A stretch of 64,000 nt of DNA, taken from contig NZ_BLTE01000013.1 in NCBI RefSeq assembly GCF_013019105.1, positions 62,001 through 126,000 of the forward strand, read 5' to 3'. Origin of the DNA: Fundidesulfovibrio magnetotacticus. Its GTDB lineage: Bacteria; Desulfobacterota; Desulfovibrionia; Desulfovibrionales; Desulfovibrionaceae. The translations under genes and the position numbers were made by a program. Within the stretch, counting starts at the first letter, position 1, and each line of letters starts with the position of its first letter. Under the pieces are notes generated by a model. That model was not told the DNA's origin, searched no databases, and saw only the letters and a list, made by a program, of their open reading frames with translations. Of the stretch, positions 54,352 through 64,000 are shown in pieces.

Positions 54352-55257
54352 TTGAGCAACGCCTTCGCATGCTGCCCCGGTCCGGGACCGGACCTGCGCC
54401 TGGAGGACTGCGAGACCCAGCTTGAGATCATGGAGAGCTGGTTTCGCGGACACTTCGAGTACCCCTCGGCCCGCACCCCCTACGACCAGGACCAGGGCCG
54501 CCACCAGTGGATCTGGGGCGGTCCCTACAGGGCCTGCGACGTGCTGGCCGGACACTTCGGGGGGATTGTCCCCGACGATGCCATCCAGGACCTGGCCGCG
54601 CTCCTGGACGCCGAATGCCCCGAGTGGGCCCCGCGCTGGGACGCCGACGGGCTCGACGCCTACCTGGCCCGGGATGTCTGTTCCATCGCGGACTGCCTCC
54701 CGGTATGCCTGGACGCCATCGACTCCGCGGCGGAACTCGCCCGGCAGGAGGCCGCAGCCGCCAGCCCGGCGCTTTGCCGCGCCCTCTACGTGCAGCTCAT
54801 GGCCTCCCTGGAGACCTACCTGGCCGACGCCTTCCTGGGCATGGTCATGCGGCATACGGAGCTTTTGCGCCGCTTCGTGGAGAACCATCCGCCGTTTCAG
54901 GCCGAAACCATGCGCCTTGCCGACGTGTTCGCGGAGTACGAATCCATCCGGGAGCGGGCCAGGACAGCCCTCTACGACATGGGCTGGCACAACGCGGAGC
55001 GCGTGCGCCTGCTTTACAGGAACGTTCTGGGCCTAGTGTTCCCCACGGAGCAGGCGGAGCTTCTGCGCGCCGTGCGCCGCCGCCACGACATCCTGCACCG
55101 GGGCGGCGCGGGCAAGGAAGGCGGATTGCCCGCCGTGGGGCCTGCCGAGGTGGCCGAGCTGGCCGGGCTGGTCCGGGGCCTGGCCCTCCATGTGGACGAG
55201 GGGCTCCAGCGCATCCACGGCCAACTCGCCCGTGGCGAGGGCCGCGCGCGCCTCTGA
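54352..55257 (+). CDS. HEPN-like domain protein
   Basis: 301 residues from a TTG start with AAGGAGG upstream. The C-terminal part has LMASLETYLADAFLGMVMRH and RRRHDILHRGG at 242-252, the Rx4-6H motif of HEPN ribonuclease-type domains (Arg244 and His249). The N-terminal half (ESWFRGHFEYPSARTPYDQDQGRH) is unassigned. HEPN proteins often act as RNases in toxin-antitoxin or defence systems, or are inactive relatives; no partner gene is adjacent here. An ATG start is absent nearby, which supports the TTG. Confidence 0.6.
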   Translation: MSNAFACCPGPGPDLRLEDCETQLEIMESWFRGHFEYPSARTPYDQDQGRHQWIWGGPYRACDVLAGHFGGIVPDDAIQDLAALLDAECPEWAPRWDADGLDAYLARDVCSIADCLPVCLDAIDSAAELARQEAAAASPALCRALYVQLMASLETYLADAFLGMVMRHTELLRRFVENHPPFQAETMRLADVFAEYESIRERARTALYDMGWHNAERVRLLYRNVLGLVFPTEQAELLRAVRRRHDILHRGGAGKEGGLPAVGPAEVAELAGLVRGLALHVDEGLQRIHGQLARGEGRARL

Positions 55258-55406
55258 AGGATCGTTTCCGTCCCGGAGTTGCGCTCGCCCGAAGCCGCGT
55301 CCTCCGCCGGGTTGCGTCTGCCGTGATCCTGACCCGCGTGACGTCAGGATCGGCCCGGGATGCGCGGGCCGCTTTACGCATCCCAGCGCCGCAAGGCCTG
55401 AAGGCG

Positions 55407-57518
55407 TTACCGGGGGGCGGCGTCCACCGTCTGAGCCGGGTCCTGGGCATGGTCGGCGTCATCCCGAAGCATGGCCAGGAGTCTGGCCGGGTCCTCCACC
55501 GGCGGCTCGCAGCGTCCACGGCGGCAGACGAAGGCCTGGGCTCGGCCCTCCGGCGCGTTCATCGCGGCCGTGTGCGGGGCCAGCCCTGCCAACAGGCCCC
55601 GGGGGTCCGCCTCCGGGCAGGCCAGGGCGACGAGGACGCCCGGCAGCCACGCGCCGCGCAGGGCCTCCAGCAGGGGACGCGCGTCCTTCCGGCTCCGCGC
55701 CGCCACCACCACTTCCGTGCCGGGGTGTTGCAGCAGGTCCAGGCCGCAGAGAAGCATGGTGAACCCGGCGGGATATTCCTCCAGGGGCCGGCCCGCCGAG
55801 CGGGCCAGCGCCTCGGCGCGCTCCGTCAGGTCCGGCCGGGCGCACAGCCGCCCGAGACGCTCCAGCACCAGCAGGGCCGCCGAGTTGCCCGAAGGGATGG
55901 CCGCATCGTAGTACTGCTTCTGGCGCGTGAGCGGCGTGCCCGCGTCGGCGGCGCTCAGGTGGAAGCCGCCGTCCGAGGGGTCCTGGAAGCGTTCGATCAT
56001 GGCCTCGGCCAGCTCCAGGGCAGCCCGGAGGCGGCCGGGGTCGAAGTCCGTGAGGTAGAGTTCAATGAGGCCCCAGGCCAGGAAGGCGTGGTCGTCCAGG
56101 GTGGCGGGCACGGCGGCCTGGCCCTCGCGCCAGCGGTGCAGGAGCGCGCCGTCCGGGGCGCGCAGGTTCGCCAGCGCGAAGTCCGCCGCCCGCGCGGCCG
56201 CCAGGGCCATCTCCGGGGCGTCCAGGGCGCGCGACGCCTGGGCCAGGGCGGCGATCATCAGCCCGTTCCAGTCGGTGAGCACCTTGTCGTCCTTGTGGGG
56301 GTGCACGCGCCGGTCCCTGGCCTCCAGCAGACGAAGGCGCAAGGCTTCGAGGCGCGCCGACTCCTTCTCGCCGGGGTCGCGTTCAAGGTGCGGGATGTTG
56401 CGCCCCGTGGCCTCGCCGGTGGCCTCCTCCAGGTAGTTGCCCCCGGGCGCGAACCCGAAGCGCTCCGCCCAGAAGGCGGCGTCCTCCACGCCCAGGGCGT
56501 CGCGGAGCTCCTCCTCGGTCCAGACGTAGTAGCGGCCTTCCTCGCCCTCGCTGTCCGCGTCTTCGGCGCAGAGGAAGCCTCCGTGATCCCCGGTGAGTTC
56601 GCGGGCAACGTAGTCGGCGATCTCGCGGGCGGCGCGCCCGAGGAGCGCGTCCCCGCAGGCCTGCCAGGCCTCGGTGCAGGCCATCAGGAGCATGGCCTGG
56701 TCGTAGAGCATCTTCTCGAAGTGGGGCAGGAGCCATCGCCTGTCGGTGGCGTAGCGGTGGAAGCCCAGGCCCACGTGGTCGAAGAGGCCGCCCAGGCGCA
56801 TGGCGCGCAGGGTCTCCCGGGCCATGACCAGTGCCTGGGGGTCGACGGTGCGGGCGTGGCGACGCAGCAGGAAGACAAGCTGGTGGGGCGAGGGGAACTT
56901 GGGGGCCTGGCCGAAGCCTCCGTGCAGGGGGTCATAGCTTGCGGCCAGCTGCTCCCGGGCCTTTTCCTGCACGCCTTCGCCGGGCAGCGCGTCCGAGGGC
57001 CTGGCCTCGCTGCGTCCGGCCAGGGCGTCCCGCACGCCCATGGCGGCCTGGTGCACGTCGGCGCGCCTGGTCTTCCAGGCCTGGGCGATGGCAGGGAGCA
57101 GGTCCATGAGCCCCCTGCGGCCCAGGCGCGTGCGCTTGGGAATGTAGGTGGCGGCGAAGAAAGGGCGCAGTTCGTGGTCCACGAAGAGCGACAGGGGCCA
57201 GCCGCCGGAGCCGGTCATCATCTGGCAGGCGGCCATGTACACGGCGTCCAGGTCCGGGCGCTCCTCGCGGTCGATCTTCACGGGCACGGTGACGGCGTTG
57301 AGTAGCGCGGCGGCCTCCTCGTCCTCGAAGCATTCGCGCTCCATGACGTGGCACCAGTGGCAGGTGGAGTAGCCGATGGAGAGGAACAGGGGCAGGTCGC
57401 GCTCCCTGGCGGCGGCGAAGGCCTCCTCCCCCCAGGGGAACCAGTCCACGGGGTTGTGGGCGTGCTGGAGCAGGTAGGGACTTATTTCCCCGGCGAGACG
57501 GTTGGCGCGCGCGGCCAT
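55407..57518 (-). CDS. YyaL/SSP411-type thioredoxin-domain protein
   Basis: 703 residues, normal for this family. The N-terminal ~170 residues form a thioredoxin-like domain ([32 protein letters not shown] with CxxC), followed by an alpha-alpha barrel (AxxA/glycoside-hydrolase-like) with [13 protein letters not shown] and [20 protein letters not shown]. The function is unknown; a redox or sugar-related role has been proposed for the family. ATG at 57518 is preceded by AGGAGG. Confidence 0.85.
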   Translation of the reverse strand: MAARANRLAGEISPYLLQHAHNPVDWFPWGEEAFAAARERDLPLFLSIGYSTCHWCHVMERECFEDEEAAALLNAVTVPVKIDREERPDLDAVYMAACQMMTGSGGWPLSLFVDHELRPFFAATYIPKRTRLGRRGLMDLLPAIAQAWKTRRADVHQAAMGVRDALAGRSEARPSDALPGEGVQEKAREQLAASYDPLHGGFGQAPKFPSPHQLVFLLRRHARTVDPQALVMARETLRAMRLGGLFDHVGLGFHRYATDRRWLLPHFEKMLYDQAMLLMACTEAWQACGDALLGRAAREIADYVARELTGDHGGFLCAEDADSEGEEGRYYVWTEEELRDALGVEDAAFWAERFGFAPGGNYLEEATGEATGRNIPHLERDPGEKESARLEALRLRLLEARDRRVHPHKDDKVLTDWNGLMIAALAQASRALDAPEMALAAARAADFALANLRAPDGALLHRWREGQAAVPATLDDHAFLAWGLIELYLTDFDPGRLRAALELAEAMIERFQDPSDGGFHLSAADAGTPLTRQKQYYDAAIPSGNSAALLVLERLGRLCARPDLTERAEALARSAGRPLEEYPAGFTMLLCGLDLLQHPGTEVVVAARSRKDARPLLEALRGAWLPGVLVALACPEADPRGLLAGLAPHTAAMNAPEGRAQAFVCRRGRCEPPVEDPARLLAMLRDDADHAQDPAQTVDAAPR

Positions 57519-57638
57519 GAAACCTCCTGAGGGGTTGTTTCGGCAGACTGGTGAGACAAAAAGAAACAGAACTCTTCGTGTTTCTCTCCTGGTGGAGGAA
57601 ACAGATCTACTGTAAGAATGACTTAAGGTTTAGGAAAG

Positions 57639-59669
57639 ATGAAACTCAGCACCAAGGCCTCATTGCTTTTGACGGCACTCCTCCTGCTGGTGGTCGCGTC
57701 CACGGGCTTGTTCGTGTTCGTCACCCAGCGGAGCGCCGTGCTGAGCCTGGTGCGCCAGGACATGGAGTCCATCGCCGAGTCCGTGGCAACGGAGTTGCGG
57801 GCCTTCACCCGCGACAACCTCCAGAACCTGGCGGCCGTTGCCGGGAACCTCCCCGCCGATGCCCTGGAACAGGGCGACCGGGAGGCCGTGGAGCGCTACT
57901 TCAAGCGTCAGTTGGAGTTCTTCCCCAAGTTCGAGAACGGATTCTTCCTGCTGGACGCCCAGGGCCGCTTCGTGGCCGACTACCCGGCCCATCCCGATCT
58001 GGTGGGGCAGTCCTTCGCCCACCGCGAGTACTACCAGAGCACCGTCGCCCGCGACACGGGCGTGGTGGGCACGCCCTACATCTCCGCCCGCACCAACCTG
58101 CCCGTGATCACCTTCACCTGGCCCGTGTTCTCCCGTCAGGGCCGGGTGGAATACGTGGTCTGCGGATCGCTCAACCTGCTGTCGGCGCACGCGCTGGGCG
58201 AATACCCCAGGCGTCGCATCGGCAAGACGGGCTTCCTCTACGTGGCGGACAGGGAGCGCACCATCATCGTGCACCCGGACAAGGCCCGCATCCTCAAGGA
58301 TGTGGAACAGGGCCGCAACGTCTTCCTGGACAAGGTCGTCAACGGCCTGGAGGGATCGGCCGAGACGGTGGATTCCGGGGGCGTGTCCATGGTGGCGGGC
58401 GCGCGCTTCATCCAGGACCCGGGCTGGGCCGTGCTGGCGCAGATTCCCTCGGCCGAGGCCCTCGCGCCGCTCCACGAGGCGCTCTATGCCCTGGGTTCGT
58501 TCTTCCTCGGGGTGCTCCTGCTGGCGCTCCCGCTGGGTCTCCTGGCCATGCGTCGCCTCACGCGGCCCCTGGACAGGCTCGAAGAGGCCGTGCAGGTGGT
58601 GACCCGGGACCTGGGCGAAAACGGAGGCAAAACCGCGCGCCCCTTCGCTCCCCAGGCCCTGGAGGCCCTGCGCTCCATGCGCTCCAACGACGAGATCGGC
58701 ATGCTGGCCCGGGCGTTCTTCCAGCTCTCCCTGCGCCTGAAGAAGACCCTGAGTTCCCTCAAGGCCTCCGCCGATGATTGGGAGCGCACCTTCGCTTCGG
58801 TGCAGGAGGCCCTTCTGGTGCTGGACGGCGAGGGCCGGGTGCTGCGCCTCAACAGCGTGGCCCAGGGCCTTTTGCGGTTGCCCAAGGGGGCGGGCGTCTC
58901 CCGGCACTGGCGGGAGATGCTCTCGGGCGGCTTTACCCCCCCAGGGGACTGGCCCTCGGACGAAAGCCTCCAGTACTCCCCCCGCTACCGGGCCGTCACC
59001 CGACTTCCGGGCCGCAAGGGCCGTTTCGAGATCGCCTTCGCGTCCATCCAGGGACGTGGCGCGGGCTCCACCGGAATGCTGCTGGCCATCACCGACGTGA
59101 CCGAGAAGCTCCAGGCCGAGGAGCGCATCCGCGAACTGGCCTTCAAGGACGCGCTCACCGGGCTGCCCAACCGCGTGCTCCTGGCCGACCGCCTGGACCA
59201 GGCCCTGGCCACCTCCCGGCGCAACGCGACGCGCACGGGCGTGTTCTTCCTGGACCTGGACGACTTCAAACGCGTCAACGACACCCTGGGACACGACGCC
59301 GGGGACGAACTGCTCGTCCAGGTGGGGCGCAGGCTCTCGAACTGCCTGCGGGCCAACGACACCCTGGCCCGCTACGCGGGCGACGAGTTCGTGGCCGTGC
59401 TCATGGACATCAGGAGCCCAGAGGAGGCCGCCGAAGTGGCCGGGCGCATGCTCGAAAGCCTGAAGGACAGCTTCCTGGTGGCGCGCGGCGAGGCTACCAT
59501 AGGCGCGAGCATCGGCATCGCGCTGTACCCCGACCACGGCGAGAGCGCCCATCAGCTGCTCAACCACGCCGACACGGCCATGTACCGCGCCAAAGGGCGC
59601 GGCAAGAACAGCTTCCGCTTCTCCCCGGCCCTGGAGGCTTCCGCCCCGGACGGCCTTCCCAGACAGTAG
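57639..59669 (+). CDS. membrane diguanylate cyclase, Cache-HAMP-PAS-GGDEF
   Basis: 676 residues. Two spans (residues ~7-28 and ~287-310) enclose a periplasmic Cache sensor (FFLLDAQGRFVADYPAHPDL, GTPYISARTNLPVITFTWPV). A HAMP linker (RRLTRPLDRLEEAVQVV), a PAS domain (VQEALLVLDGEGRVLRLNSV) and a GGDEF domain follow. The active site is AGDEF in ARYAGDEFVAVL, a single change from GGDEF that is often still active, and RAND five residues upstream is the RxxD inhibitory site. It should make cyclic di-GMP in response to an external ligand. ATG at 57639 follows AGGAAAG directly. Confidence 0.9.
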   Translation: MKLSTKASLLLTALLLLVVASTGLFVFVTQRSAVLSLVRQDMESIAESVATELRAFTRDNLQNLAAVAGNLPADALEQGDREAVERYFKRQLEFFPKFENGFFLLDAQGRFVADYPAHPDLVGQSFAHREYYQSTVARDTGVVGTPYISARTNLPVITFTWPVFSRQGRVEYVVCGSLNLLSAHALGEYPRRRIGKTGFLYVADRERTIIVHPDKARILKDVEQGRNVFLDKVVNGLEGSAETVDSGGVSMVAGARFIQDPGWAVLAQIPSAEALAPLHEALYALGSFFLGVLLLALPLGLLAMRRLTRPLDRLEEAVQVVTRDLGENGGKTARPFAPQALEALRSMRSNDEIGMLARAFFQLSLRLKKTLSSLKASADDWERTFASVQEALLVLDGEGRVLRLNSVAQGLLRLPKGAGVSRHWREMLSGGFTPPGDWPSDESLQYSPRYRAVTRLPGRKGRFEIAFASIQGRGAGSTGMLLAITDVTEKLQAEERIRELAFKDALTGLPNRVLLADRLDQALATSRRNATRTGVFFLDLDDFKRVNDTLGHDAGDELLVQVGRRLSNCLRANDTLARYAGDEFVAVLMDIRSPEEAAEVAGRMLESLKDSFLVARGEATIGASIGIALYPDHGESAHQLLNHADTAMYRAKGRGKNSFRFSPALEASAPDGLPRQ

Positions 59670-59843
59670 CCCGTCCGGACCGCATCCTCAGGATTCGGTC
59701 TTACGGATTGTCGCGGCGGGTCTTCCAAACCATCCCATGGTGAAGAACGCTTCCCGTTGACCAGCAGCGCGAGGCTATGGTCGGGATATGGTTTTGGTTG
59801 CTTGCCTTGACAACCCCTAGGGAGGGATTTTGAGGCCGCGACA

Positions 59844-60545
59844 CTAGCGCGGGAACGAGCCGTTGTTGAGGTCGATGCACACGCCGTTGATGTATTCCGG
59901 ACTCTCCAGGGCCAGCCAGGCGATGGCCGCCGCCACCTCGTCGGCGCGGCAGAAACGCCCCGTGTAGACCGCCTCCAGCACCGCCTTGCGCCTGGGCTCG
60001 GGGATGGTGTCCAGCATGTCGGTCTCTGCCGGGCCGGGGGCCACGGCGTTCACCACCACGCCCCGGGGACCAAGCAGGCGCGCGAAGCTCTTGGTGGCGT
60101 TCTTCAACCCGGCCTTGGAGATGCCGTACCATACGTCGGGGTGCCCCGTGTGGGCCGCCAGGGAGGCGTTGTTCACGATGCGCCCCGCGCCGCGCTCCGC
60201 CATGCCCCGGCCCGCCTCGCGCATGAGGGCCAGCGGAGCCTCCAGGTTGACGCGCAGGAGCGTCTCCATTTTCTCGCGGGGATAGGCGTCCCAGGGCAGG
60301 GCGTGCATGATCCCGGCGTTGTTCACCAGGATGTCGATCTCCCCGATCTCGGCCACAAGGGCGGGGATGTCCTCCACGCGGGACAGGTCGAAGGGGACGG
60401 CGCGCACGCGCGCCTCACCGGCCAGGGGAAAGCCGGTGAAATCCCTCGCCACCACGGCCACTTCGCAGCCAGCCTCCAGAAGCCTTCTGGTGGTCGCCAG
60501 GCCGATGCCCTTGTTGCCGCCGGTCACCACGGCAAGCCTGCTCAT
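59844..60545 (-). CDS. short-chain dehydrogenase/reductase
   Basis: 233 residues, classical SDR. VVTGGNKGIGLATTRRL is the TGxxxGIG nucleotide site; LVNNAGIMHALP, IVNNASLA and YGISKAG (Tyr-x3-Lys) complete the active site. It resembles FabG-type NAD(P)H reductases, but the substrate is unknown. ATG at 60545 has GAGGAG upstream; the in-frame extension is not protein-like. Confidence 0.82.
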   Translation of the reverse strand: MSRLAVVTGGNKGIGLATTRRLLEAGCEVAVVARDFTGFPLAGEARVRAVPFDLSRVEDIPALVAEIGEIDILVNNAGIMHALPWDAYPREKMETLLRVNLEAPLALMREAGRGMAERGAGRIVNNASLAAHTGHPDVWYGISKAGLKNATKSFARLLGPRGVVVNAVAPGPAETDMLDTIPEPRRKAVLEAVYTGRFCRADEVAAAIAWLALESPEYINGVCIDLNNGSFPR

Positions 60546-60830
60546 GCGTACTCCTCGCGGCGGTAGCCCGCCTTGTCGGCGCGTTGTAGAAGTCGTTTCG
60601 TGCGGTCGGTTTCCCGATTCGTCGGCATGACGCGGGGAAAACCCAGAATCCGGGCGTGGCCCCCCGCCGTGAGGGGCTGGAGTCTTGCCCGCGACGCGTC
60701 CGACGAGGAGGCTCCGCAGGCTGCTAGTGTCGCGATGTTGAAAAACATGAAGATGCTTTCCAGAATGAAATTCAATGATGTTAGTTAGTTGCCCTGACAG
60801 CACGTATGGGCGTGTTTTGAGAACGCAACC

Positions 60831-63343
<2,513 letters not shown>

Positions 63344-63347
<4 letters not shown>

Positions 63348-64000
63348 TTGATGGTCTCCGCTAGCTTATTAATGCGTTGGGTGTTGAGGGCTAGCATTGC
63401 CAGTGAAAAGTTAATAGCGTTGTCATTTATCCAGTTCCTGTCTATGTTGGAGAAGATTGTTAAAAGTTGTTGTTTTTTAATTGTGTTGAGCCTGTTCGTC
63501 CAGTAGTGAAGTGCGTCAGGGGCCTTCGATCCAATCCATTCGAGTGCGTTTATTGTTGTGAGGGTTGATTTTTCTGTTTGCTTTGTATAAAATGGGGTTC
63601 TTGCTTTAGTGACATATGCTGTAATGTGCTGGCGCATGTCTTTCGTTGTTAGTATTGTGGTTCGTTTTCTGTCGGATTCATTGCGGCCGAGGCTAGATGC
63701 ATGGTCGAAAGTTGGGGCTAGGTAAGCTTTCCCTTCTGGGTTTAATATTAGACCCCAGTTTTCATGGTGGCGATCTTGGTTTGCGATCAGTGCGTCGAGC
63801 AAAATATATCCAACGAAACATGACAAGGCTTGGTTAGTTGTAAATGCTGAGGGAAATCCAATCGGATATTGTATGATTTCGTTGTTTAGAAAGTGAAACA
63901 CTCGGCCTATTGTATATTGTGTTTGTTTGTATCTTTTGTTGGCGTCGTATTCATGGACAAACTTTGACATGATGTCGTTGCCCAAATACAGGGAATGACC
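63344..64000 (-). CDS. HipA-like serine/threonine kinase, 5' end beyond the window
   Basis: 218 codons are visible and the frame is open at base 64000 (it reads GHSLYLGNDIMSKF at the edge), so the N-lobe is missing. LLDALIANQDRHHENWGLI is the HipA catalytic loop (DRHxxNxG), and LAPTFDHASSLGRNESDRK carries the metal-binding Asp. HipA kinases phosphorylate translation factors such as glutamyl-tRNA synthetase; the target here is unknown. The HipA N-terminal part is encoded separately in the downstream HIRAN gene, so this looks like a split HipA system. Any HTH (HipB) gene would be outside. Confidence 0.78.

Noticed and set aside
59837-60734. 12-bp inverted repeat (CGCGACACTAGC) flanking the SDR gene
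   Set aside because: Pairs of this length are expected many times by chance in 64 kb, and one copy lies inside the coding end of the gene.

Overview
The window is about 64 kb of GC-rich bacterial chromosome with dense operons. Gene content points to a Desulfovibrio-like deltaproteobacterium: a membrane-bound multihaem cytochrome c, HypF, a DUF362 protein, several HTH/S24-like regulators, a DksA-like zinc-finger protein and many surface-glycan genes. This assignment is an inference from content and composition, not from a marker gene. I see no rRNA, tRNA or CRISPR array. Three stretches are clearly poorer in GC and look acquired: about 23.4-25.0 kb, 31.46-32.74 kb and 62.6-64.0 kb.

Layout. 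(1) 1-10334, minus strand: a glycan or protein-glycosylation operon with a DUF115/MptE-like protein, a 40-residue membrane peptide, an SGNH hydrolase, two related methyltransferases and three glycosyltransferase-like proteins. (2) 10868-23288, plus strand: a 12-gene sugar-modification operon with epimerases/reductases, methyltransferases, two radical SAM enzymes, a HAD phosphatase, an APH-like kinase, a split transketolase and a nucleotidyltransferase-PfkB fusion. The two operons diverge from 10335-10867 and probably build one surface glycan. (3) 23.6-25 kb: an AT-rich orphan gene and a decayed IS3-type transposase. (4) 25-31 kb: coaX-eno on minus, then a two-gene cytochrome bd-like membrane complex whose large subunit carries eight haem c motifs. 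(5) 31.1-34.0 kb: an FkbM methyltransferase between two inverted, decayed copies of one IS481-type element. (6) 34-42.8 kb: a small membrane protein, a cluster of palindromes, a NifU-like protein, a YkgJ-like protein, a PBP1A-type penicillin-binding protein, an ATPase/TOPRIM pair that resembles a defence module, and umuDC behind a palindromic promoter. (7) 42.8-48.3 kb: ilvB behind a leader-peptide attenuator, a DUF362 protein and hypF. (8) 48.3-62.6 kb: two tandem repressor-like regulators, panB, a DksA-like protein, a receiver-like/TPR protein, lgt, a HEPN-type protein, a thioredoxin-domain protein, a Cache-HAMP-PAS-GGDEF diguanylate cyclase, an SDR enzyme, a YdcF-like protein and tgt. (9) 62.6-64.0 kb: an AT-rich HIRAN-domain gene overlapping a HipA-like kinase gene that runs off the right edge.

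The most interesting items are the ilvB attenuator, which can be read almost completely from sequence; the CydA-like/octahaem fusion; the HIRAN/HipA-like kinase pair; the ATPase/TOPRIM pair; the IS-flanked FkbM gene; and the nucleotidyltransferase-kinase fusion, whose domain order is the reverse of HldE.
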